64,000 nt of DNA from JACCWP01 sp963785115. GTDB lineage: Bacteria > Actinomycetota > Actinomycetes > Propionibacteriales > Nocardioidaceae. A program made the position numbers and the translations under genes. Positions 23,688-32,513 of this stretch are shown in pieces. Under the pieces are notes generated by a model. That model was not told where the DNA came from. It searched no databases and saw only the letters and a list, made by a program, of their open reading frames with translations. The first letter of the stretch is position 1, and each line of letters opens with the position of its first letter. Location of the stretch: positions 434,001 to 498,000 of the forward strand of contig CAWATY010000009.1 in NCBI GenBank assembly GCA_963785115.1. The letters run 5' to 3'.

Positions 23688-25061
23688 GTGCTGAGCGCCT
23701 ACAGCCGCGTGACGGTCGTGGGCGACGGGCGCGCGGTCGACCTGGCGCTTCCGTCGGGGCTCCCGCTCGCCGACGTGGTGCCGCAGGTGCTCCGGTTCTG
23801 CGCACCCGCCGAGGGGATCGAGCGCCCGGAGGCGTGGACGCTGGCCCGGCTGGGGGGACCGGTGCTCGGTCTGGGCAGCAGCCTGGTCGAGTCCGGTGTC
23901 GTCGACGGTGACGTGCTCGAGCTGCGCCGCACCGCGTCGGACGTTCGTCCGGCCGTCGTCGAAGACGTCCGGGACGCCGTCGAGGACAGCGTGGACGCGG
24001 CCGGCGGGGCGTGGGCACCGACGGTCAGCCTGACCTTCGCGCTCGTCGGTGGTGCAGTCCTGCTGTTGCTCCTGGCCGCGCTCGAGCTGCTGCCGTTCGG
24101 GTTGATCGGCGACCCTGCCATGGCTCACGCCCTGCGGCCCGAGGAGGCATGGGAGGCCCTGGGCTCGGGGGCGCTCGCGCTGGCGGTCGCCCTGGCTGGC
24201 ACGGCCGTCGCTGCCCGGACGTCACCGCCATGGGTCGGTCAGGTATGCGCCGCGGTCGCGCTGGTGTGGGGAACCCTCGCCGGTGCCGCGCTCGGCGACG
24301 CGCTCGAGCTCGACGACCGGTTGAGCACTGCCGCCGGCGGCCTCGCGCTCGCGGCCGTGCTGGCCAGGGTGCTGCACCCCGCGGTCACCGCCCACGTGGC
24401 GGCCGCGGCCGCGCTGGCCCTGCCGGCGCTGGCGGTCTCGATCGTGCGGGAGCTCGACGTCTCCGCGCTGCAGGTGCTCCGGGCGGCGCCGGTGCTGGCC
24501 CTGCTCGGGGTCGGGATGCTGCCGAGGGTCTCGCTGTCGGTCGGCGGCCTGGCGAGCGCCGACTACCGGGTACGCGCTGCCGGCCGACTCTCCGCGCCGG
24601 CGCTGCAGACCCGCTACCGCGAGAGCAACGGGCTGCTGGTGGGCGGGCTGGTGGCCGCGGCCGTGGTCGCCGTGGTCTGCGGCGTGGTGCTGACCCTCGC
24701 GAGGGCGAACGTCTGGGACCCGTGGCTGGTCACGTCCGTCGGTCTCGTCGCGGTCCTCCGCTCCCGGGTGTTCTCGCGGATCGGGCACGTCCTGCCGCTG
24801 CGGGTCGCGGGCTCGTTGCTGCTGGTCGTCGTGGGCGTGAGCGAGGGAGCACGGCTGGACCCGCTGGAGCCCTGGGTGGCCGCGCTGGTCCCGCTGATCG
24901 TCCTGGCCGTGGTCGCGGTGAGCACGATCCGGCTGTCCGAGGTCCCGCGGGCCCGGCTCAAGCGGGTGCTGGACTGGTCGGAGTTCGTGCTGGTCGTCGT
25001 GATGGTCGTGATGGCAGCGGGCGCGCTGGGCGTGTTCGCCGAGCTCAGGTCGATGTTCTGA
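23688..25061 (+). CDS. eccD: Type VII secretion channel protein EccD
   Basis: 457 residues. Residues 1-85 form a ubiquitin-like domain (YSRVTVVGDGRAVDLALPSG, then EAWTLARLGGPVLGL and VDGDVLELRR). About eleven hydrophobic segments follow from residue 120 to the end, for example VSLTFALVGGAVLLLLLAAL and SEFVLVVVMVVMAAGALGVF. EccD forms the membrane pore of ESX systems. GTG 23688 has a GGGGGGAGG ribosome site at 23672-23680. It diverges from eccC and heads the rightward run with the MinD-like ATPase. Confidence 0.9.
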   Translation: MLSAYSRVTVVGDGRAVDLALPSGLPLADVVPQVLRFCAPAEGIERPEAWTLARLGGPVLGLGSSLVESGVVDGDVLELRRTASDVRPAVVEDVRDAVEDSVDAAGGAWAPTVSLTFALVGGAVLLLLLAALELLPFGLIGDPAMAHALRPEEAWEALGSGALALAVALAGTAVAARTSPPWVGQVCAAVALVWGTLAGAALGDALELDDRLSTAAGGLALAAVLARVLHPAVTAHVAAAAALALPALAVSIVRELDVSALQVLRAAPVLALLGVGMLPRVSLSVGGLASADYRVRAAGRLSAPALQTRYRESNGLLVGGLVAAAVVAVVCGVVLTLARANVWDPWLVTSVGLVAVLRSRVFSRIGHVLPLRVAGSLLLVVVGVSEGARLDPLEPWVAALVPLIVLAVVAVSTIRLSEVPRARLKRVLDWSEFVLVVVMVVMAAGALGVFAELRSMF

Positions 25062-25098
25062 TGTCGGCCGGATCCGGTTGCGGGCAGGGAGGTGAGCC

Positions 25099-26439
25099 AT
25101 GGCCGACGACGACGAGGTGACGCCGGAGGAGCTGGCGGCCCGGAAGCGGGCGTCCGCGCAGGACGCGGCCGCCGACCTGGTGCGGATGGGCATCGATCCC
25201 CGCTCGCTCGGCCTCGAGGCCCCGGCCATGCCCGACCCGGACGACGCCGGAGGACCGGGAGGTCGGCGCGCCGCCGAGCCCGACGCCGACCTGGCGCCTC
25301 CCTCGCTCGGCCCGACACCGTCCCGGGCTGCCGCGTCGTCTGACCCGGCCGAGCCGTCCGCCGAGCGCGTCCCCACCACGGGGTCGTCGGCGGGTGACGA
25401 AGGCGGCCGCGTGGTCGCCCTGCGACCCGGGCGGCACGCCCCGCCCGGGTCGGCTGCCGATCCCACCGTCGACCCGCGCGCCGTCCCGCTGCCCGGGCGA
25501 CCGCTCGCGCCCGAGCCCGCCGGCCCGGCTGCCCGGCCCGCCGTCACGGCCGGTCCGCTCGAGCAGCTGCTGTCCTCGACGCTTCGTGCCCGTCCGGTGC
25601 CGGCCGCCTCCGGACGGGTGCTGCGGTCGATGGCCCGTGGTCTGGTCACCCCCGACGCGGCCGGCGCCGCCGGTGCCGAGCGTGAGCTGGTCGCTGCCGC
25701 CCGCGGACGCCAGGTCGCCCCCAGGGTCGTGGCGCTCGTGGCGGGCAAGGGCGGCGTGGGCACCACGACCGCAGCCCTCGGCGCGGGTGCCGCGCTCGCG
25801 GCGCTGCGCGACGACGAGACCGTCGTGGCCGACCTGCGGCCGGGGACCCCGTCGCTCGGGCTTGCGCTCACAGGTGCACCTGCTCCCACCGTCCGAGTCC
25901 TGGCCCGCGATGACGCTGGGCAGCCGCTGGAGCTGCCGGGGGGTCTGCGCGTCGTCGACGGCACCGGGTGGGGAGGCGCCCTGCGTCGCACCGACGTGGC
26001 CCCGCTGCTCGACCACCTGACCGCGGGGCACACGTTCTGCCTGCTCGACCTCGGCAACGACGCCGGTGACGTCACCGAGGTGGCGGTCGCGCGGGCCGAC
26101 CAGGTGGTCGTGGTCACCGAGCCCGGCCCGGCCGGCCTTGGTGCTGCGCGGGCCGTCGCGGAACGGCTGACCGACATCGACCCGTTCGCGCTCGACCTGG
26201 CGATCCACGTCGTGGTGTGCACGCGCGACCAGCCGTACCGGGAGGTGCTGCGCCAGGCCAGGGACCAGCTCGCCGTGGCACCGGCCCGGCTGATCGTCAT
26301 TCCTCCGGACCCGTACCTCGCCGCGGGTGAGGTGTTCGCGGCGGCCGCGCTGCGGCCGGCGACCCGCGAGGCGATGCTCCAGCTCGCCGCGGCGCTCGCG
26401 CTCGGCGGACGGGGACCGGCCCGGCAGGGTGCCCCGTGA
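25099..26439 (+). CDS. MinD/ParA-like ATPase with Pro/Ala-rich N-terminus (EspI-like)
   Basis: 446 residues. Residues 1-170 are disordered, Pro/Ala/Asp-rich; a ParA/MinD fold follows (VVALVAGKGGVGTTTAAL, later CLLDLGNDAGDVTEVAVARA). This layout matches EspI-type proteins of ESX loci, which couple secretion to ATP level. The deviant Walker A reads KGGVGTT: the usual second lysine is a threonine, so ATP binding or hydrolysis may be altered. ATG 25099 follows GGGAGGTGAGCC. It overlaps the next gene by GTGA. Confidence 0.75.
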   Translation: MADDDEVTPEELAARKRASAQDAAADLVRMGIDPRSLGLEAPAMPDPDDAGGPGGRRAAEPDADLAPPSLGPTPSRAAASSDPAEPSAERVPTTGSSAGDEGGRVVALRPGRHAPPGSAADPTVDPRAVPLPGRPLAPEPAGPAARPAVTAGPLEQLLSSTLRARPVPAASGRVLRSMARGLVTPDAAGAAGAERELVAAARGRQVAPRVVALVAGKGGVGTTTAALGAGAALAALRDDETVVADLRPGTPSLGLALTGAPAPTVRVLARDDAGQPLELPGGLRVVDGTGWGGALRRTDVAPLLDHLTAGHTFCLLDLGNDAGDVTEVAVARADQVVVVTEPGPAGLGAARAVAERLTDIDPFALDLAIHVVVCTRDQPYREVLRQARDQLAVAPARLIVIPPDPYLAAGEVFAAAALRPATREAMLQLAAALALGGRGPARQGAP

Positions 26440-26729
26440 GCGACGAGCAACGTCCGCCTGCGCCGCGGTTCACCGTGCCCAACGCCGAGCGCTACGTGCT
26501 GGAGGCCGACGCGCTGCGCCGCCGGCAGCTGCGCTCCGCGCTGTTGCACGGCTCCCGCCGGACCTGGCGCGAGCACCGACGGGTCTGGCCGGCCGTCCTG
26601 GTGGGGGTCATCGTGGTCGGTCTGATCTGCCTGGCGATGGCGATGACCAACGCCTTCCAGGAGCAGCAGGACGACTCCGGGCACGGGCGGCTGCAGCTGC
26701 GTGCGGCGCCCGCGCACTCGGCCGACTGA
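26436..26729 (+). CDS. Small single-pass membrane protein of the T7SS cluster
   Basis: A 97-residue protein. It has a basic cytosolic N-terminal half (ALRRRQLRSALLHGSRRTWR), one transmembrane helix (VWPAVLVGVIVVGLICLAMA) and a short external tail. GTG 26436 overlaps the stop of the MinD-like gene, so it is co-translated. Not recognised. The topology recalls the N-terminal anchor of EccB, but it lacks the periplasmic domain. Could be a small stand-in component; that is speculation. Confidence 0.65.
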   Translation: MSDEQRPPAPRFTVPNAERYVLEADALRRRQLRSALLHGSRRTWREHRRVWPAVLVGVIVVGLICLAMAMTNAFQEQQDDSGHGRLQLRAAPAHSAD

Positions 26730-26928
26730 CCGAGGTCCGGCGGACGAACGGCCGGACAATTCTGGAACAGCCACCTGATATCGTGCAGGCGGGCTCCGCG
26801 AGGGCACCAGCATGCCGTGAGCGCGTGTGTACGCTCTGTCGCGGCTGGTCGGGTCCAGTGCGACCGCTCGCACCCACAAAACCGACCCAACACGACATCT
26901 TGCCCGACGCACGGGGAGGCGCGAGGTC
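26730..26928 (+). other. Intergenic region before the Tad pilus operon
   Basis: About 200 bases of lower GC than the flanks with no gene. Candidate -10 boxes such as TACGCT near 26826 could drive the Tad operon. No palindrome or hairpin of note was seen. Confidence 0.4.
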
Positions 26929-27750
26929 TTGGCCACGTCCACGTCCACATCCAGGTCGGCGTCCTCGGGACGTCGCCAGTCCGGGTCGGACGGCGGCGGC
27001 ACCGGGGCATCGCGGCTGCCGTCCACCCGGGAGCGACGGCCGCTGCTCGCCGCCCTCGGGGTGCTGCTGATCGCCGGTGGCGCGCTCGCCAGCGCGTGGC
27101 TCGCACTGCAGGTCAGCGACCGTGCGCAGTACCTCCGCATCGCCAACGACGCCGAGGTGCCGCAGGGCGGCCAGATCACCGAGGAGGTCCTCGAGGAGGT
27201 CAGCCTCCCCGTCGACCTCGACGAGGCGGTGCCGGCCGCTGACGCGGAGGATCTCATCGGCCAGTACTCGACCACCCGGTTGATCGAGGGCACCATCCTG
27301 ACCGACAACATGATCGCCCCCGACCGGGAACCCGAAGCGGGCTTCAGCATCGTGGGCGCCCGCTTCAGCAACGGTGAGGTCACGAACCTGGCGACCAACG
27401 GCGCACAGGTGCTGATCTCGTTGCCCGAGCTCAGTGGTGAGGAAGGGGGATCACCGGGCTCCGTGCCGGCGACGATCACCTCCTTGCAGCTGCCCGAGGA
27501 CGACAGCATCACCTCGTCGGGCGGTGGGGACACGGTGGCCAGCTTCCTGGTCGCTGCCGACTGCGTCGACGAGGTCACCGACGGGTTCCGCGAGGGCGGG
27601 GTCTACGTCGGTCTCGACACGCCGGAGGCCGCCCAGCAGGCGGACGAGGGGACCGGCGACTCGGCGGGCGACGCGGCGCCCGACGAGGACGTCAAGCTGC
27701 CCGACTACGCCGACTGCGGCTCGTCATCGACTGCAGGCACGACCCCCTGA
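26929..27750 (+). CDS. SAF-domain pilus assembly protein (CpaB/RcpC-like)
   Basis: 273 residues from a TTG at 26929, chosen because GGGGAGG lies nine bases upstream. It has an Arg/Ser-rich cytosolic tail, one transmembrane helix (LLAALGVLLIAGGALASAWL), then a periplasmic SAF domain (AEVPQGGQITEEVLEEVSLP, IGQYSTTRLIEGTILTDNMI) and an acidic C-terminus with two cysteines (ADCVDEV, ADCGSS). CpaB/RcpC proteins guide Tad secretin or pilus assembly. It is the first gene of the Tad operon and overlaps the next by TGATG. Confidence 0.8.
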   Translation: MATSTSTSRSASSGRRQSGSDGGGTGASRLPSTRERRPLLAALGVLLIAGGALASAWLALQVSDRAQYLRIANDAEVPQGGQITEEVLEEVSLPVDLDEAVPAADAEDLIGQYSTTRLIEGTILTDNMIAPDREPEAGFSIVGARFSNGEVTNLATNGAQVLISLPELSGEEGGSPGSVPATITSLQLPEDDSITSSGGGDTVASFLVAADCVDEVTDGFREGGVYVGLDTPEAAQQADEGTGDSAGDAAPDEDVKLPDYADCGSSSTAGTTP

Positions 27751-28634
27751 TGGGCCTGCTCGCCGTCGCGTCCGCGAAGGGGTCACCGGGCGTGACGACC
27801 ACCGCGCTGGTGGTCTCCGCGCTGTGGCCCCGTCCCGTCGTGCTCGTCGAGTGCGACCCGTCGGGCGGCGACGTCGCCCTGCGGCTGCCGGGGGTCGACG
27901 GTGAGGTGCTCGACCGCGACCGCGGCCTGCTCAGCCTGGTCGCCGCCGGTCGCAAGCAGCTGCATCCGGACCTGATCGTGCAGCACAGCCAGCCGGTGCT
28001 CGGCGGCCTCGACGTGGTCGCCGGCGTGCGGCTGCCCGAGCAGGCGGCCGGGCTGACCCAGCAGTGGCAGCAGCTGGGTCCGCTGATGGCCTCGATCCCC
28101 GGACGCGACGTGGTCGCCGACTGTGGCCGCATCGGCGCCACCACACCCCAGAACTCCGTGTTGATAGCCGCCAGCGACGTCGTGCTGGTGTGCGACGTCA
28201 GCCCGAGCTCGGTGGTCCATCTGCGCGAGCGGCTGCTGTCGCTGTCGGCGTCCTTCGAGTCGATGCCGTCGCGCCGCCCGGTGCTGCACGTCGTCGTCGT
28301 GGCACCGCCCAAGCGCACCCAGGCGGTGCGCGAGATCCGCGACGTGCTGGACCGTTCCGACGCCGAGGTCGAGTCCGTGCACCATCTGGCCTACGACGAT
28401 CGCGGGGCGGGCTTCTTCGCCGGTCGCTCCGAGGGCCGCGCCGACCGGACGGCGCTGGTGCGCTCCGCGCGCGGCCTGACGGCGACCCTCGCCGACCGGG
28501 TGGCACCGTTCTCCCTGCCACTCGACACTGACCCGGACGAGGTGGTGCCGGACCCGCTGCCGTCGCAGCCCCCGCCGGGGACCGTGGGCGGAGACAGCTC
28601 CGCGATGTCACCGGCCGCCGGGGGTGAGCGATGA
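27750..28634 (+). CDS. tadZ: TadZ/CpaE-like ParA-family ATPase
   Basis: 294 residues. The N-terminal P-loop region is LLAVASAKGSPGVTTTALVV, an atypical Walker A in which the usual lysine after the glycines is replaced, as is common in TadZ proteins. It is followed by PVVLVECDPSGGDVALRLPG (switch) and VVADCGRIGATTPQNSVLIA. A Pro/Ser-rich tail ends the protein. TadZ/CpaE localises the Tad machine to a cell site. It overlaps CpaB-like and tadA genes. Confidence 0.8.
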   Translation: MGLLAVASAKGSPGVTTTALVVSALWPRPVVLVECDPSGGDVALRLPGVDGEVLDRDRGLLSLVAAGRKQLHPDLIVQHSQPVLGGLDVVAGVRLPEQAAGLTQQWQQLGPLMASIPGRDVVADCGRIGATTPQNSVLIAASDVVLVCDVSPSSVVHLRERLLSLSASFESMPSRRPVLHVVVVAPPKRTQAVREIRDVLDRSDAEVESVHHLAYDDRGAGFFAGRSEGRADRTALVRSARGLTATLADRVAPFSLPLDTDPDEVVPDPLPSQPPPGTVGGDSSAMSPAAGGER

Positions 28635-29935
28635 GCACCGACCACGACCTCGTCCGCTCACTGCGGGTCCAGGTGGCCGACCGACTGAACGAGCAGCGCC
28701 GCCGCGACCAGATGACCGGCGTGCCCCCGATGTCGGTGGACGACGAGCGCGAGTACGCCCGTTCGCTGATCATCCAGGTGCTGGAGGACCACGCCCGCTA
28801 CGAGATCGCCGAGGGCCGTACCGCTCCGGACGCCGAGGAGGAGGCGACCCTCGCGACCGCGGTGCACTCCGCGCTGTTCGGCGTGGGCCGGCTGCAACCG
28901 CTCCTCGACGACCCCGAGGTCGAGAACATCGACATCAACGGTTGCGACCGGGTCTTCGTGCAGTACGGCGACGGACGCGAGGAGATGCTGCCCCCGGTCG
29001 CCGACGACGACGAGGAGCTGATCGAGCTCATCCAGGTGCTCGCCGCGCACACCGGCCTGTCCAGCCGCCCGTTCGACTCCGCCAACCCGCAGCTCGACCT
29101 GCGGCTCCCCGACGGGTCCCGCCTGTCGGCGGTGATGAACGTCTGCGCCCGGCCCAGCGTGTCCATCCGCAAGTCCCGCATGAAGCGGGTCTTCCTCGAC
29201 CAGCTGGTGGCCAACGGCACCATGACCGCCGACACCGGCGCGTTCCTCAAGGCGACGGTGCTGGCCCGCAAGAACATCATGATCGCCGGGGCCACCAACG
29301 CCGGCAAGACCACGATGTTGCGCGCGATGGTCAACGAGATCGACGGCGGCGAGCGGCTCATCACCGTCGAGAGGGCGCTCGAGCTCGGCCTCGACGAGGA
29401 CGAGGAGCTGCACCCCAACGTTGTCGCGTTCGAGGAGCGGCTGCCCAACTCCGAGGGCATGGGCGGCGTCAACATGGCCGACCTGGTGCGCCGCTCGCTG
29501 CGGATGAACCCCTCGCGGGTGATCGTCGGCGAGGTCCTCGGCGACGAGATCGTCACCATGCTGAACGCGATGAGCCAGGGCAACGACGGGTCGCTGTCGA
29601 CGATCCACGCCAACTCGTCGCTCGAGGTGTTCAACCGGATCAGCACCTACGCCATCCAGGCCCGGGAGCGGCTGCCGCTGGACGCCACCACGCTGCTGAT
29701 CGCGGGCGCACTCGACTTCGTGGTGTTCGTCCGCAAGATCACGTCCCCCGACGGCAGCAGCCGGCGTGTGGTCGAGAGCGTCCGCGAGGTCGTGGGCCAC
29801 GACGGCCAGGTGCTGTCCAGCGAGGTGTTCGCCCCCGACGCCGAGGGCCGCGCGGCCGCGCACGCCCCGATCTCGTGCATCGCCGACCTCGAGATGCACG
29901 GCTACCAGCCGATGGTGCACGGGGCCTGGGCCTGA
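28631..29935 (+). CDS. tadA: Tad pilus assembly/secretion ATPase TadA (CpaF)
   Basis: A 434-residue VirB11-like hexameric ATPase. Visible are Walker A GATNAGKTT, Asp box LITVERALELGL, Walker B SRVIVGEVLGDE, and His box GNDGSLSTIHANSS. The N-terminal domain has VENIDINGCDRVFVQYGDGR. It powers Flp pilus extrusion from the cytosolic face. ATG 28631 overlaps the tadZ stop, and its own TGA overlaps tadB (TGATG). Confidence 0.95.
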   Translation: MSTDHDLVRSLRVQVADRLNEQRRRDQMTGVPPMSVDDEREYARSLIIQVLEDHARYEIAEGRTAPDAEEEATLATAVHSALFGVGRLQPLLDDPEVENIDINGCDRVFVQYGDGREEMLPPVADDDEELIELIQVLAAHTGLSSRPFDSANPQLDLRLPDGSRLSAVMNVCARPSVSIRKSRMKRVFLDQLVANGTMTADTGAFLKATVLARKNIMIAGATNAGKTTMLRAMVNEIDGGERLITVERALELGLDEDEELHPNVVAFEERLPNSEGMGGVNMADLVRRSLRMNPSRVIVGEVLGDEIVTMLNAMSQGNDGSLSTIHANSSLEVFNRISTYAIQARERLPLDATTLLIAGALDFVVFVRKITSPDGSSRRVVESVREVVGHDGQVLSSEVFAPDAEGRAAAHAPISCIADLEMHGYQPMVHGAWA

Positions 29936-30831
29936 TGAGCTCGCTGACCATCCTCGCCGCAGGGGCGACGCTCGGTCTCGTCATGATGGCCGGCCTGGTG
30001 CTCACCGTCGCCTCGATCCGGGGCTTCGCGCCCCGGGACCCGGCCACACCTGCGCGCCGCCGCCCGAGGATCAACCTGCGCGACCGGGCCGCGAAGCTGG
30101 TGCTGGGCCTGCTGACCGGGCTGGTCGTGCTCGCCATCACCCGCTGGGTCGTGTTCGCCCTGGCGCTGGGTGCCCTGGTCGCGCTGTGGGACAAGGTTGC
30201 CGGCGGCTCCTCGATGGAGCGTCGGGCGATCACCCGACTCGAGGGCCTGGCCTCGTGGACGGAGTCGCTGCGCGACACGATCGCCGGCGCCGTCGGGCTC
30301 GAGCAGGCCATCCCGGCCACGACCGCCAACGCCGCACCGTCGATCCGGCCCTCGTTGAACCTGCTCATCGACCGGCTCCGGGTCCGCGAGCCGCTACCCG
30401 CCGCGCTGATGAAGTTCGCCGACGACCTCGACGACGCGTCGGCCGACCTCATCGTCGCCTCGCTGATCCTCAACTCACGGCTGCGCGGTCCCGGCCTTCG
30501 CGACGTGCTCACCGCCCTGTCCCAGTCGGCCCGCGAGGAGCTCGACCTGCGCCGCCGCGTCGAGGGCAGCAGGCGCAGCACCCGCAGGAGCGTCCAGATC
30601 GTGCTGGGCGTGTCCATCCTGGTCGTCACCGTCATCACCCTGTTCAACCGCGACTATGTCGAGCCGTACGGAACCCCCGAGGGCCAGCTCGCGCTGATCG
30701 GCGTGATCGCCATGTTCGCCGGCGGGATCCTGTGGCTGCGCCGGCTCGCGGGCGTGGAGGCGGCCGAGCGGTTCCTCGTGCACGGCCGCGACCAGCGCAC
30801 CGTCGTGTCCTCCGACGTGGTGGAGGCCTGA
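29935..30831 (+). CDS. tadB: Tad pilus inner-membrane platform protein TadB
   Basis: 298 residues, GspF/TadC fold. An N-terminal helix (LTILAAGATLGLVMMAGLVL) and a second pair (LVLGLLTGLVVLAITRWVVF) precede the cytosolic T2SSF region (SASWTESLRDTIAGAVGLEQ-like, DDLDDASADLIVASLILNSR, REELDLRRRVEGSRRSTRRS) and two C-terminal helices. It pairs with TadC as the platform driven by TadA. Translation is coupled to tadA. Confidence 0.88.
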   Translation: MSSLTILAAGATLGLVMMAGLVLTVASIRGFAPRDPATPARRRPRINLRDRAAKLVLGLLTGLVVLAITRWVVFALALGALVALWDKVAGGSSMERRAITRLEGLASWTESLRDTIAGAVGLEQAIPATTANAAPSIRPSLNLLIDRLRVREPLPAALMKFADDLDDASADLIVASLILNSRLRGPGLRDVLTALSQSAREELDLRRRVEGSRRSTRRSVQIVLGVSILVVTVITLFNRDYVEPYGTPEGQLALIGVIAMFAGGILWLRRLAGVEAAERFLVHGRDQRTVVSSDVVEA

Positions 30832-30832
30832 G

Positions 30833-31738
30833 GTGCTCACCCTTCAGCTCCTGGCGGGCGGCCTGGTCGGTCTCGGCGTGCTCGTGGTCGTGACCGTGTT
30901 GATCCCGCCCGCCCAGGGCGTGGGGGCCACCCTGGCGCGCCTGGACGGTGCGCGGGGCCGCGCGCAGTCGCTGACCGCCAGCGCGGCTGCCGGGCACGGG
31001 GACGGTCGCCTCGACGTGCTCCGGCAGGGCATCGGCGCCCGGCTGGAGCACGAGTTCGCCGCCCGGGGCTGGCAGCTGCACCGGACCCGCACCGACCTCG
31101 CGGTGATCAATCGCTCGATGGCCAGCCATCTCGGCACCAAGGTGCTGCTCGGGCTGGCTGCCCTGGTGTGGGGGCCCGCCGTGATGACGCTGGTCGGGTT
31201 CGGTGGCATCACCGTCCCGGCGGCGCTGTGCATCGCGTTCGCGGTCTTCGCGTTCATGCTGCCCGACCTCAGCCTGCGTCGCGACGCCGAGCACCGCCGC
31301 CGCGACTTCCGGCACGTGATGGGGTCGTTCCTCGATCTGGTGGCGATGAACCTGGCCGGGGGCCGCGGCCTGCCCGAGGCGCTGATGGCGGCCTCGACCA
31401 TCGGCGACCACTGGGCGATGGTCCGGATCCGACAGGCGCTGTCCAACGCCCGGATCATCGGCCTGACGCCGTGGGAGGGGATCGCCCGCCTCGGCATCGA
31501 CCTCGGCGTCGACGAGCTGCGCGACCTCGCGTCGGCGCTGGCCCTGGCCGGGGACGAGGGCGCAAAGATCAGGACATCGCTGATGTCGCGCGCGGAGAGC
31601 ATGCGCCGCAAGGAGCTGGCCGACGTCGAGGGGCAGGCGGGCGAGCAGTCCCAGTCGATGCTGCTCGCGCAACTGATGATCTGCTTCGCTTTCCTCGCTT
31701 TCCTCATCTATCCGGCCATCACCCGGATCGGGGGGTGA
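30833..31738 (+). CDS. tadC: Tad pilus inner-membrane platform protein TadC
   Basis: 301 residues. The GspF-type domain is FRHVMGSFLDLVAMNLAGGR, then ALSNARIIGLTPWEGIARLG and RAESMRRKELADVEGQAGEQ, followed by a last helix (MLLAQLMICFAFLAFLIYPA). An N-terminal helix and a central pair (TKVLLGLAALVWGPAVMTLV) complete the topology. GTG 30833 follows the tadB stop by one base. It forms the second half of the pilus platform. Confidence 0.88.
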   Translation: MLTLQLLAGGLVGLGVLVVVTVLIPPAQGVGATLARLDGARGRAQSLTASAAAGHGDGRLDVLRQGIGARLEHEFAARGWQLHRTRTDLAVINRSMASHLGTKVLLGLAALVWGPAVMTLVGFGGITVPAALCIAFAVFAFMLPDLSLRRDAEHRRRDFRHVMGSFLDLVAMNLAGGRGLPEALMAASTIGDHWAMVRIRQALSNARIIGLTPWEGIARLGIDLGVDELRDLASALALAGDEGAKIRTSLMSRAESMRRKELADVEGQAGEQSQSMLLAQLMICFAFLAFLIYPAITRIGG

Positions 31739-31810
31739 CCCGGCGAGCGGTTGAGCGTTGTCCAGATGGGTATGTCCGTACAGATGCCTCTCCAGGGGAG
31801 GGACCCTTCC

Positions 31811-32029
31811 ATGCACTACCTGCGTCTCGCCGAGACGATGATCTTCTACACCCGCGCCCGGGCCCGCGAGGCACGCGCGCAGGGCCGCAGCCAGATCGGT
31901 GCTTCCGCGGTCGAGTGGGCGGTCATCTCCGCCGTCGTCGTCACGCTGGCGGCGGTCATCTGGAAGGTCATCGAGAACGTCGTCACCGAGAAGTCCCAGG
32001 TCATCGAGCAAGAATCCAACGGCGGCTGA
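31811..32029 (+). CDS. flp: Flp-type pilin
   Basis: A 72-residue prepilin. After a basic leader of about 37 residues (YTRARAREARAQGRSQIG) comes the type IVb site G/ASAVEWAVISAVVVTLAAV, with Gly at -1 and Glu at +5 of the mature pilin and one hydrophobic helix. Mature pilin would be about 40-45 residues. ATG 31811 has GGGGAGG at 31795-31801; an upstream TTG (31751) lacks support. Requires a TadV-like prepilin peptidase, which is not in the window. Confidence 0.85.
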   Translation: MHYLRLAETMIFYTRARAREARAQGRSQIGASAVEWAVISAVVVTLAAVIWKVIENVVTEKSQVIEQESNGG

Positions 32030-32041
32030 CTCCGGAGCCAA

Positions 32042-32086
32042 TTGAGGCAGTTGAGGCAGTTGAGGCCATTGGGGCCATTGAGGGGG
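32042..32086. repeat. Five 9-bp tandem repeats between the pilin and the TadE-like gene
   Basis: Units of consensus TTGAGGCAG: two exact, then TTGAGGCCA, TTGGGGCCA and TTGAGGGGG. The last unit merges into the ribosome site of the TadE-like gene (GGGGGAGG at 32082-32089), so copy number could alter spacing between pilin and TadE translation. Confidence 0.8.
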
Positions 32087-32096
32087 AGGACGCCCC

Positions 32097-32513
32097 GTGC
32101 GGCGGCGTGACGAGCGAGCTGTGAGCGCGATCGAGATGTCGATCGTGGCACCGGCGTTCCTGCTGCTGGTCTTCACCGCGGTGCAGGCGTCGCTGTGGTT
32201 CTACGGCCGCAACGTGGCGATGTCGGCCGCCCGCGAGGGCGCCTCGCACCTGCGGCTGGCCGCGGTGTCCACCGAGACCGATCCCGGCGGCTACGAGAGC
32301 GTCGCCGAGCAGACCGCGCTGCAGTACATGCAGGTCGTCGGCATGCTCTCCGGGCCCTACGTCGCCGAGGCGTCGTACGACGAGGGCGCCGACACCGCCA
32401 CCGTGACGGCCGGCGGCACCGTCATCGACCTCATCCCGGGATGGGACCTCGAGGTCGAGCGCACGCTGACCGTGCACGTGGAGCGGTTCCGACCGGACGA
32501 GGGACCGGACTGA
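32097..32513 (+). CDS. tadE: TadE-like minor pilin/pseudopilin
   Basis: A 138-residue protein with short basic N-terminus, then RAVSAIEMSIVAPAFLLLVF, the TadE hydrophobic signature with Glu at the fifth mature position (AVSAIE), and a beta-rich extracellular region (DTATVTAGGTVIDLIPG). GTG 32097 has GGGGGAGG eight bases upstream. TadE pseudopilins are membrane-embedded and needed for Flp pilus biogenesis. It overlaps the next TadE-like gene (TGATG). Confidence 0.85.
   Translation: MRRRDERAVSAIEMSIVAPAFLLLVFTAVQASLWFYGRNVAMSAAREGASHLRLAAVSTETDPGGYESVAEQTALQYMQVVGMLSGPYVAEASYDEGADTATVTAGGTVIDLIPGWDLEVERTLTVHVERFRPDEGPD

Noticed and set aside
26436..26729. EccB
   Set aside because: Only 97 residues and one helix; the large periplasmic repeat domain of EccB is missing.
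24222..27578. 1118-residue reverse-strand open frame across eccD and the MinD-like gene
   Set aside because: Low-complexity Ser/Ala/Arg translation mirroring well-supported genes on the other strand; no ribosome site.
32042..32086. CRISPR-like array
   Set aside because: Units are contiguous 9-mers with no spacers and no cas genes nearby.
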